From: Pedosphaera sp.
GTDB lineage: Bacteria; Verrucomicrobiota; Verrucomicrobiia; Limisphaerales; JADLHS01
Reading direction: 5' to 3'
Assembly (NCBI GenBank): GCA_009695195.1
Contig: SIBJ01000003.1
Coordinates: 26,400 to 90,399, forward strand
DNA: 64,000 nt
In this document: positions 1 to 5,824 of the stretch, piece by piece
Numbering within the stretch: the stretch's first letter is position 1
How the letters are laid out: every line of letters starts with the position of its first letter
Translations under genes and position numbers: made by a program
The notes under the pieces: generated by a model
What the model was told of the DNA's origin: nothing
Databases searched by the model: none
The model's input: the letters and a program-made list of their open reading frames with translations, nothing else

Positions 1-299
1 ACAAACCAGTCCGGGCTGGCAGTGAACGCCACGCTCGCGCAAGGCTCGACGTAGATCGCCGCCTGGCCTTTGAGTAATTTGGCGCGCTCGCAGTGCGCCG
101 TGATATCTTCGTCGGGAATCACACCCACGTCGCCGCTCAAAAACCGGGCGTCCACGCCGAGCTGAAGCGGGGACGAGCCAAAGACAATGATTTCCCATTG
201 GCGGCTCGGCGGAAGGGCGGCCACAAGTTGATCCAGCACCCGCCCCGCGGGGGCCGACCAGTCAAGCTGTGGGTGCCAGGGTTGATCGAAGGAGGTCAT
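1..299 (-). CDS. Hypothetical protein, possible nucleotidyltransferase fold (partial)
   Basis: Reading starts at an ATG complementary to 297-299 and runs off the left edge of the window, so only about 99 N-terminal residues are seen. The segment 'IIVFGSSPLQLG' followed about 12 residues later by 'SGDVGVI' resembles the Gly-Ser turn and first Asp of nucleotidyltransferase-fold proteins such as the DUF6036 or AbiEii types. That assignment is a weak inference. The start overlaps the end of the upstream ORF by 38 bp, suggesting translational coupling. Function unknown. Confidence 0.5.
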   Translation of the reverse strand, partial: MTSFDQPWHPQLDWSAPAGRVLDQLVAALPPSRQWEIIVFGSSPLQLGVDARFLSGDVGVIPDEDITAHCERAKLLKGQAAIYVEPCASVAFTASPDWF

Positions 300-648
300 G
301 GTAGTTCTGAATCCCGCACCCGGCACAGAGGCAGGCCAGCGCCTGATCCATCAGCCGGTCCGTCACCCCAGGGTCCTCAGCGAAACGGCGCGCGAGCCGG
401 GCGTCGCGCGGCAAAACGCGACCCGCCCGCTGGCGCAATAAAATGCGGGCGGCAATTCGCGCTTTAACCCAGGACGGATCGCGTTTCATACACTTCAAAA
501 TCCATTCGACCGCGGCAAGAATACGTTCATCGCCTGGCCGGGTCAATCTCACCCCAAAACAGCCAAAAACCGGACCGCGCAGGATTTGTTTGAAATTTGG
601 AGCTTCATTTTCCGTTGTTTCGGTTGCTGGTGAGTGCGACGAAAACAT
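262..648 (-). CDS. Hypothetical protein
   Basis: An ORF of up to 128 residues, rich in Arg and Ala, with a helical-looking middle ('ARIAARILLRQRAGRVLP') and several Cys near the C-terminus ('ACLCAGCG'). As annotated it overlaps the 3' end of the ABC ATPase gene by 44 bp, so an internal start such as the Met of 'MKRDPSW' is possible. It overlaps the next ORF by 38 bp. I do not recognise the family. Together with the nucleotidyltransferase-like ORF it occupies the place where the exporter permease genes would be expected, so it may be another inserted two-gene module. Confidence 0.45.
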   Translation of the reverse strand: MFSSHSPATETTENEAPNFKQILRGPVFGCFGVRLTRPGDERILAAVEWILKCMKRDPSWVKARIAARILLRQRAGRVLPRDARLARRFAEDPGVTDRLMDQALACLCAGCGIQNYHDLLRSTLAPTA

Positions 649-1555
649 CCTCCAACGACGGCCCGATCGGCCGGATGTCCACCTGCGGGATCTTCACCTT
701 CGCCAGTTCGTCGCGAATGAACTGCTCGGACATCTTCTGTTCGACGAGCAGGTGCATGGATTGACCGAACACCGTCGCCGCCAGCACGCCCGGCAGCCGT
801 CGCAGCACTTGCAAGCCCACCGTCACATGATCGCACGTCACATCCAGCCGCCGCGTGCCTGGCGGATTGACCTGCGGCAACTGTTTCAAATCATCCGGCA
901 GCCCGCAAACGACCAGCTTCGACGTGTCAATGTAGCCGACCTTTGTGCAGCGCTCCGCCTCGTCCATGTAATGCGTGGTGACAAAGAGCGTCACGCCCTG
1001 GCTGGAAAACTCGAAGAGCAAATCCCACAACTCGCGCCGCGCCACCGGATCAATGCCGGCGGTCGGCTCGTCGAGGAACAACACCTGCGGTTTGTGGACG
1101 AGCGCGCACGCCATCGCCAGCCGCTGCCGCCAGCCGCCGGAGAGCAGCGCCGCGCGGCGATTCAAGTACGGTTGCAAGTGCGTGATTTCGATCAGTTCGT
1201 TCAGCCGCTCTTTCAACGTGTGACCGCCCAGACCATAGAGCCGGCCGTAGAACAAAAGATTTTCCGTCGCGGTCAACTCGTCGTAGAGCGAAAACTTTTG
1301 CGACATGTAGCCGACGAGACCTTTGAGCTGGGCTGTATCGCGCGCCACATCAATCCCGGCGATGCGCCCGAAGCCGTCGCTCGGCTCCAGCAATCCGCAC
1401 AACATGCGGATGACCGTGGACTTGCCCGAGCCGTTCGGCCCGAGAAAACCAAAGATGGAACCCTTGGCGATGGAAAACGAAACATGATCCACCGCCGTGA
1501 AATGCCCGAACCGCCGGGTCAGGTTTTCACATTCGATCATGGTTTCGGCGGGCAT
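605..1555 (-). CDS. ABC transporter ATP-binding protein
   Basis: A 316-residue ATPase that would power an exporter together with the upstream HlyD-family lipoprotein. Visible motifs are Walker A 'GPNGSGKST' (about residues 39-47), a signature 'LSGGWRQRLAMA', Walker B 'VLFLDEPTAGID' and the H-loop 'VTTHYMDEAE'. The C-terminal part (about 220-316) resembles the extension of YbhF-type ATPases. The start at 'MPAETM' is chosen because the same start is preserved in two truncated upstream copies. Two TA modules and two gene fragments now separate it from its hlyD partner, and no permease gene lies nearby in the window. Confidence 0.92.
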   Translation of the reverse strand: MPAETMIECENLTRRFGHFTAVDHVSFSIAKGSIFGFLGPNGSGKSTVIRMLCGLLEPSDGFGRIAGIDVARDTAQLKGLVGYMSQKFSLYDELTATENLLFYGRLYGLGGHTLKERLNELIEITHLQPYLNRRAALLSGGWRQRLAMACALVHKPQVLFLDEPTAGIDPVARRELWDLLFEFSSQGVTLFVTTHYMDEAERCTKVGYIDTSKLVVCGLPDDLKQLPQVNPPGTRRLDVTCDHVTVGLQVLRRLPGVLAATVFGQSMHLLVEQKMSEQFIRDELAKVKIPQVDIRPIGPSLEDVFVALTSNRNNGK

Positions 1556-1620
1556 GGAAAATCAGTTTGAACTTCTCACCGCCAAGTGAAGCGCGACGAA
1601 CGGACAAACGCGAGCCTGAA

Positions 1621-1944
1621 TCAATCGCCGAAATCCAGTTCTCGATACTCACCCGGTTTGAGCGAGTTCGCGGCGGTCAAGATTTTCTCCGCGTGTTTCT
1701 GAATCTTTGGCCAGCTTGTCGTCGGCAGAACCAGAATGGCGAGCTTCCGGCCGCGGAGATTTTGTTGATACTTCAGATTTTGGTCGGTGGTGATCAGCAC
1801 CTCGAAGTCATCCGCCTCGGCCACGCGAATCAGATCGCCGTTTTGCAAATTGCTCCAGCCTTGCTCGAAGGCGGTGGCGACCAGATGACCAGTGAGCGCG
1901 CGGCGCAGCGGAGCGGGTGTGCCTTGGTCAAAGAGGATCTTCAT
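1621..1944 (-). CDS. DUF5615 family PIN-like toxin
   Basis: A 107-residue protein with the typical start 'MKILFDQGTP', then 'ADDFEVLITTDQNLKYQQN' in the middle, as in DUF5615 (Mut7-C/PIN-like) proteins where acidic residues (D6, the 'ADDF' and 'TDQN' Asp) form a putative metal-dependent nuclease site. It lies 6 bp downstream of the DUF433 gene on the same strand, the usual antitoxin-toxin order. The toxin role is inferred from family and context. The module sits between direct repeats of the ABC gene 5' end. Confidence 0.85.
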   Translation of the reverse strand: MKILFDQGTPAPLRRALTGHLVATAFEQGWSNLQNGDLIRVAEADDFEVLITTDQNLKYQQNLRGRKLAILVLPTTSWPKIQKHAEKILTAANSLKPGEYRELDFGD

Positions 1945-1950
1945 CCTCCG

Positions 1951-2178
1951 TCAGCGTTGCTCGGCCACGGCGAGACTTTGGCCGGCGAATTCCAGGACGG
2001 TTTCAACTTGTTCCTTCGTCACGCCGGGAAACCATTCGAGAAACTGGCTGACCGTCGCGCCGTCTTCGAGGTTGTCGAACAGCGCCTTCACCGGGACGCG
2101 GGTGCCGCGAAAGGTCCACGCGCCGCTGACCTTGCCGGGCACACATTCCACCGCTGAACACTGACTCCAGTTGAGCAT
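1951..2178 (-). CDS. DUF433 family antitoxin
   Basis: A 75-residue protein with the DUF433 pattern: 'GTRVPVKALFDNLEDG' followed by 'VSQFLEWFPGVTKEQV', a small winged-helix-like DNA-binding domain normally paired with DUF5615 toxins. It starts 5 bp downstream of a truncated ABC ORF on the same strand, so it may depend on read-through transcription from the hlyD promoter. Probably it neutralises the following toxin and autoregulates the pair. Confidence 0.85.
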   Translation of the reverse strand: MLNWSQCSAVECVPGKVSGAWTFRGTRVPVKALFDNLEDGATVSQFLEWFPGVTKEQVETVLEFAGQSLAVAEQR

Positions 2179-2182
2179 GGCC

Positions 2183-2374
2183 TCAGCTTACGCCGAACCC
2201 CGGCCAAGGCAAGCCGCACCACCGGCGGATGACCGTGGACTTGCCCGAGCCGTTCGGCCCGAGGAAACCGAAGATCGAACCCTTGGCGATGGAAAACGAA
2301 ACGTGATCCACCGCCGTGAAATGCCCGAACCGCCGGGTCAGGTTTTCACATTCGATCATGGTTTCGGCGGGCAT
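2183..2374 (-). pseudogene. Truncated ABC ATPase 5' fragment (copy B)
   Basis: Encodes the first 50 residues of the downstream ABC ATPase almost unchanged, including a complete Walker A 'GPNGSGKSTVIR', then runs into 13 unrelated residues and stops. The signature and Walker B regions are absent, so it cannot work as an ATPase. It directly precedes the DUF433/DUF5615 module. Confidence 0.85.
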
Positions 2375-2423
2375 GGCGGAGAAAACTAAACCCGTTTCCG
2401 GCGACCACGGCAAGCAGGACGTG

Positions 2424-2533
2424 GCGAGGAGCGCGGACTTCAGTCCGCTTCACCGCACGAATGCCAACGCGCAAGGGATTATTCCAACGCGTCGCGAACT
2501 TGAATGTTGAAGCGGACTGATGTCCGCGCTCCT
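2424..2533. repeat. Intergenic palindrome ('gcggacttcagtccgc' family)
   Basis: The left arm (2424-2452) and right arm (2508-2533) are near-perfect inverted copies containing 'ggagcgcggac' and 'agtccgcttca'. The same element forms the inner palindrome at 52567-52648. It lies in the spacer between ABC copy B and the UPF0175/DUF3368 module, so it was captured by, or inserted into, that cassette. Confidence 0.8.
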
Positions 2534-2541
2534 GCCTGCTT

Positions 2542-3027
2542 CTACGACGGTTTGCGGGCCTTGTCGCGCTCAAGTGCCGCAAGAAGAAGCTTTGTATCAA
2601 GACGGGCGTTGGTTTGCTGCAACCGGGTAATCGCCTCCGGCAGGTCAAGCAATCCGCGCGCGGCTGCTTGTTCAAGCAACCCAATCGTCCCGACCACCGC
2701 GAGGCCGCAACGTTGTGCAGCGGTGCGACCGGCCCGGTCGTCCATCAGCACGGCGGCGGCCTTGATCTCTTGCGCCAGACAGATCGCTTCCAATTCGCCG
2801 GCGTCCACGTCCAGCTTGAGATTGAGCGAACTGGGTTACTGAACGGTGGCCCACATCGGCAGCGAGCCAGCCCATTGCTTCACCGACGCCGGAGTGTTTG
2901 GTTGTTGAAGTTCTTGGAAGACCGTCGGCGGGATGACCACCTGCTGGAAAAGCTGGGGCAGAATTGCTTCCGCTCCGCAGAGAATGAGGTAATGCAACGG
3001 CGAGGTGTCCGAGATGACAACGCTCAC
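2542..3027 (-). pseudogene. DUF3368 PIN-like toxin interrupted by an in-frame stop
   Basis: Two pieces in one reading frame make a normal-length (about 160 residues) DUF3368 protein. The N-part starts 'MSVVISDTSPLHYL' and the C-part has 'DAGELEAICLAQEIKA' and 'LMDDRAGR', the expected PIN-like Asp/Glu positions. They are separated by a single TAA after 'WATVQ' (complement of about 2836-2838). Changing TAA to CAA restores the full frame, so this looks like a C-to-T nonsense mutation or a sequencing error. The start overlaps the UPF0175 gene end by 4 bp. Confidence 0.85.
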
Positions 3028-3299
3028 GAGCCGGCCAGGATTTTATCGAGCGTCGCGCGGTCGGCATCCAGATCCGCCGGGGAATAATTCAGCGGCACGC
3101 CGCGCTGCTTGAGGAAAGCTTCCGTCTGCCAGTAATCGAGGCCGAGCAGATCGCCGACCTGCCGGTGCGAGAGCCGACCCTCGCGGTAGCGTTCAATCGC
3201 CGCGTCCTCCAGGACGTGACGGCCCACCGCGTCCGGCGTGTCTCCCCACTGTGGGGCGCATTGATCGGGCATTTCCACGGTGAATTGCATCGCGGCCAA
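3024..3299 (-). CDS. UPF0175 family antitoxin
   Basis: A 91-residue protein with 'ALERYREGRLSHRQVGDLLG'-like central helices (here 'AIERYREGRLSHRQVGDLL') and 'WQTEAFLKQRGVPLNY', typical of UPF0175 proteins paired with DUF3368 toxins. Its start lies 1 bp after the stop of truncated ABC copy C, and it overlaps the toxin start by 4 bp, so the pair is translationally coupled. The antitoxin is intact whereas its toxin carries a premature stop. Confidence 0.88.
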   Translation of the reverse strand: MAAMQFTVEMPDQCAPQWGDTPDAVGRHVLEDAAIERYREGRLSHRQVGDLLGLDYWQTEAFLKQRGVPLNYSPADLDADRATLDKILAGS

Positions 3300-3300
3300 T

Positions 3301-3471
3301 CTAGCACGACGGCGAGGGTGCTGGCAACAGCCTCAATTTGGCCGCGCCGTTCGGCCCGAGGAAACCAAAGATCGAACCCTTGGCGATGGAAAACGAAACG
3401 TGATCCACCGCCGTGAAATGACCTAACCGCCGGGTCAGGTTTTCACATTCGATCATGGTTTTGGCGGGCAT
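3301..3471 (-). pseudogene. Truncated ABC ATPase 5' fragment (copy C)
   Basis: Encodes about 43 residues of the ABC ATPase N-terminus ('MPAKTMIECENLTRR' onward) and then diverges inside Walker A, reading 'GPNGAAK' instead of 'GPNGSGKST', followed by 13 unrelated residues and a stop. It sits directly after hlyD, where the intact ABC gene must originally have been, and directly before the UPF0175 start. Confidence 0.85.
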
Positions 3472-3480
3472 GGGGTGGGA

Positions 3481-4413
3481 TCACTTCGGCACTTTCGGGA
3501 ACGACACATCCGCCGCCATGCCGGCGCGGAGTTTGCCCTCGGCGTTGTCGAGCCGCACCTTCACGCCGAAAACCTGTTTCACACGTTCGCCCACGGTCTG
3601 CACGTTGCGCGGGGTGAACTCGGCGCTGCGCGCGATCTGCTCGACCGCGCCGGCGAAATCTTTTCCGGGGAACGAATCCACGCGCACCTTCACCGCGTCG
3701 CCCACGGCGATGTGTCCCAGCCACGGCTCGGGCGCGAACACCCGCACCCAGATGTGATTCGTCAACAGCACGGTAGCCACCTGCTGGTTCGGCGCGAGCA
3801 CGTCGCCGGGCTTCACGCTCAAGACTTCCAGCACACAATTCGTCGGCGCGAAGATTTTCATCTCGCGCAACTGCGTGTCCAGTTCGGCCAGTTGCGCACG
3901 GGCCAGCGCGATGCGTTCGGGCCGTGTGCCCGCGAGCAACAGATCGTAGCGGCTCTTCGCCGCGGCCACGGTCTTCTCCAGCGCCTGCTCGCTCGTCACG
4001 GCGCGATCGCGCTCGATCTCGGAAATGGTTTTGGCGGCGAACAATTCTTCCGCGCGTTTGCGTTCGAGGCGCGCGAGGTTCAATTGCGCCACCTGGGCCT
4101 CCCATTCGGCTTTCATCGTGGCGATCTCCTCCTTGCGCGGGCCGGCCTCGGCTTCGGCCAGTTGCGCGGCGATCTGATCGCGTTTCGCGTGCAGTTCGGC
4201 GGCGTCGAGTTCAACGATCACCTGCCCGCCGGAAAGTCCTTCGCCTTCCTGCGCCAGGATTTTTTCAACGCGCCCGCCGTAACGTGACGCCACGCGCGCA
4301 TCATCGGTTTCAATCGTGCCGGAGACGCTGTCCGGGCTGGCGGGCGGCTGGCACGAGAGTCCGACGACGGCGAGCGCCGCCACGCAAACGAGGTTGAGGA
4401 GATGCTTTTCCAC
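3481..4413 (-). CDS. HlyD-family periplasmic adaptor lipoprotein
   Basis: A membrane-fusion protein of about 310 residues linking an inner-membrane ABC exporter to the outer membrane. The chosen GTG start (complement of 4411-4413) gives 'MEKHLLNLVCVAALAVVGLSC', a signal with lipobox 'VGLSC'. The longer ORF starting near 4635 is a translation of the neighbouring palindrome and should be ignored. A biotinyl-lipoyl half ('GGRVEKILAQEGEGLSGGQV'), a long coiled-coil hairpin (about 80-170, 'RLERKRAEELFAAKTISE') and beta-barrel segments ('VKVRVDSFPGKDFAG') follow. The downstream ABC gene is displaced by TA insertions. Confidence 0.9.
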   Translation of the reverse strand: MEKHLLNLVCVAALAVVGLSCQPPASPDSVSGTIETDDARVASRYGGRVEKILAQEGEGLSGGQVIVELDAAELHAKRDQIAAQLAEAEAGPRKEEIATMKAEWEAQVAQLNLARLERKRAEELFAAKTISEIERDRAVTSEQALEKTVAAAKSRYDLLLAGTRPERIALARAQLAELDTQLREMKIFAPTNCVLEVLSVKPGDVLAPNQQVATVLLTNHIWVRVFAPEPWLGHIAVGDAVKVRVDSFPGKDFAGAVEQIARSAEFTPRNVQTVGERVKQVFGVKVRLDNAEGKLRAGMAADVSFPKVPK

Positions 4414-4494
4414 GCCCGCGGAGACTAGCACCCGCCCGCAGTCGCGGCAAGCGGGCGGCGGAGAGAACAGAGGCAACTGGAAGCGACGACAAGT

Positions 4495-4625
4495 TCTGAG
4501 GGCGCGCTTCTCCCTCTCCTCTGCGAAGCGGAGGAGAGGGCCGGGGAGAGGAGGAGCGCCAACTTCAAATTTCCCCTCTCTCCGGCTCTCTCCCCACTCG
4601 TTCCTCGCGGGGAGAGAGTGCCCGC
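4495..4625. repeat. STR-type palindromes ('ctccctctcc' family)
   Basis: Two adjacent hairpins, one with arms around 'ctctcctctgcgaagcggag' and one around 'ctctctccccactcgttcc', fill the gap between the divergent hlyD and rhodanese-like genes. The purine/pyrimidine-rich arms are imperfect tandem repeats. The element falsely extends the hlyD ORF by about 74 codons. Confidence 0.7.
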
Positions 4626-4703
4626 AATGAACCACGCGAAGCTTAACGAACCTTTGCGCTCCGGGCGGAAGGTGCGTTATAGTTCGGCGACAACTTGTAT
4701 TTT

Positions 4704-5255
4704 ATGATCGCGGCCACCGACACCATCAATCCGCACTCGCCGATGAGCGCGGTGCTGGAAAATTTTCCCGGCGCGCAACGCGCGTTGTTCCGCCGCTATC
4801 ACATCGGCGGCTGCAGCAGTTGCGGATTTCAGCCGACGGAAACGCTCGCGCAGGTTTGCGAACGGAACGGCGGTCTGGACGTGAACGAAGTGTTCGCCCA
4901 CATCCAATCCAGCCACGAGCAGGACGCGAAGATTCTCATCGAACCGAAGGAACTCGCCGAGTGGCGAACGCAAGACCCGTCCGTGCGGCTCGTGGACGTG
5001 CGGTCGCGCGAGGAATTTGAAGCGGTGCATATCGAAGGCGCTTTGTTCATGTCGCAGGACGCGATGCGGCAGATCATGGGCGACGGCTCGAACATCCGCC
5101 CACTGGTGATCGTGGATCATCAGGGCAAGGGCGCGCTCGACGCGGCGGCGTATTTCATGGGACACGGGTTGCAAAACGTGCGCTGCCTGCGCGGCGGCAT
5201 TGATGCGTGGGCGCAAGAAGTGGAGCCGGGGATGAGGAGATACAAACTTGGTTGA
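4704..5255 (+). CDS. DUF1858-like domain fused to a rhodanese-like domain
   Basis: About 183 residues. The N-terminal part has 'GGCSSCGFQPTETL', a CxxC-bearing DUF1858/hybrid-cluster-associated motif. The C-terminal part (about 75-180) is rhodanese-like: 'VRLVDVRSREEFEAVHIEGA' and 'LRGGIDAWAQEV'. The loop that normally carries the catalytic Cys reads 'IVDHQGKGALDAA' and has none, so classical sulfurtransferase activity is unlikely. It lies 74 bp upstream of a NifU-like scaffold gene on the same strand, which suggests a role in sulfur or Fe-S handling. ATG at 4704 is preferred over an upstream TTG. Confidence 0.8.
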   Translation: MIAATDTINPHSPMSAVLENFPGAQRALFRRYHIGGCSSCGFQPTETLAQVCERNGGLDVNEVFAHIQSSHEQDAKILIEPKELAEWRTQDPSVRLVDVRSREEFEAVHIEGALFMSQDAMRQIMGDGSNIRPLVIVDHQGKGALDAAAYFMGHGLQNVRCLRGGIDAWAQEVEPGMRRYKLG

Positions 5256-5328
5256 ACAGGAGGAAACAAGGGGAACAGAGGATGAAAAATGATTTCTCCG
5301 TTTCCTCCGTTAGCTCCTGTTAAATTCT
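5256..5328. repeat. Palindrome with 'aacaggaggaaac' arms
   Basis: Arms around 5258-5272 ('gaacaggaggaaac') and 5300-5322 ('gtttcctccgttagctcctg') can form a hairpin between the rhodanese-like gene and the nifU-like gene. Each arm carries short purine or pyrimidine tandem repeats, matching the pattern of the other palindromes in the window. Confidence 0.65.
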
Positions 5329-5329
5329 T

Positions 5330-5824
5330 ATGAACGACGATTTGCAAAAACGGATCCAGGATGCGATGGCCAATCCGCAGAACATGGGCGAGTTGGCCAA
5401 CGCCGACGCCATCGGCACGGTGGGCAATTCCGATTGCGGCGAGATGCTGCGGATGTGGGTGAAGTTCAAGCAGCAGGATGGCCGGAAGGTGATTGATCGC
5501 GCCACGTTCCAATCGTTCGGCTGCGAGACGGCCATCGCGGTGGCCAGCCTCGCGACGGAATTGATTCGCGGCAAGACGGCGGAGGAAGCGCTCTCACTCA
5601 AGACCGAGGAACTCGCCGGAGAACTCGGCCCACTGCCGCCGATGAAAATTCATTGCGCCCAACTCGTCGAAGGCGCTCTGCGCTCGGCGCTGAGTCCACA
5701 GGCGGAGACTTGCGCGAAGCCGGTTGAAGCAACGAAGCCCACGGGGAATTCATCCGCGCCGACGTTGTTGGACAGTTTTTCCAAGCCGAAAGAGGGCGGG
5801 GTGAAGATCACCTTTCTTGAATAG
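5330..5824 (+). CDS. NifU/IscU-like iron-sulfur cluster scaffold
   Basis: A 164-residue cytoplasmic scaffold on which Fe-S clusters are assembled before transfer to apoproteins. The three expected cluster ligands are visible: Cys in 'GNSDCGEMLRMWVKF', in 'SFGCETAIAVASLATE' and in 'IHCAQLVEGAL'. The tail ('SKPKEGGVKITFLE') is short and variable. It follows the rhodanese-like gene and probably shares its transcript. It converges on the amidohydrolase gene with a 17-bp overlap of the 3' ends. Confidence 0.9.
   Translation: MNDDLQKRIQDAMANPQNMGELANADAIGTVGNSDCGEMLRMWVKFKQQDGRKVIDRATFQSFGCETAIAVASLATELIRGKTAEEALSLKTEELAGELGPLPPMKIHCAQLVEGALRSALSPQAETCAKPVEATKPTGNSSAPTLLDSFSKPKEGGVKITFLE

Larger units (their letters stand above)
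1406..3473. repeat. Three direct copies of the ABC gene 5' end flanking two TA modules
   Basis: Copy A is 1406-1557 (inside the intact ABC gene), copy B 2225-2376 and copy C 3346-3473. A and B are 152 bp and differ at about 4 positions; C matches the last 128 bp of A with about 6 differences. All have the same orientation. Spacer A-B holds the DUF433/DUF5615 pair; spacer B-C holds the UPF0175/DUF3368 pair plus a palindrome. By eye the copies end sharply at 'ggcatgg' just before the start codon, consistent with two successive insertions that each duplicated the gene terminus. Confidence 0.9.

Noticed and set aside
4414..4635. N-terminal extension of the HlyD ORF by about 74 residues
   Set aside because: It is the translation of palindromes; the GTG at 4413 starts a normal lipoprotein signal.
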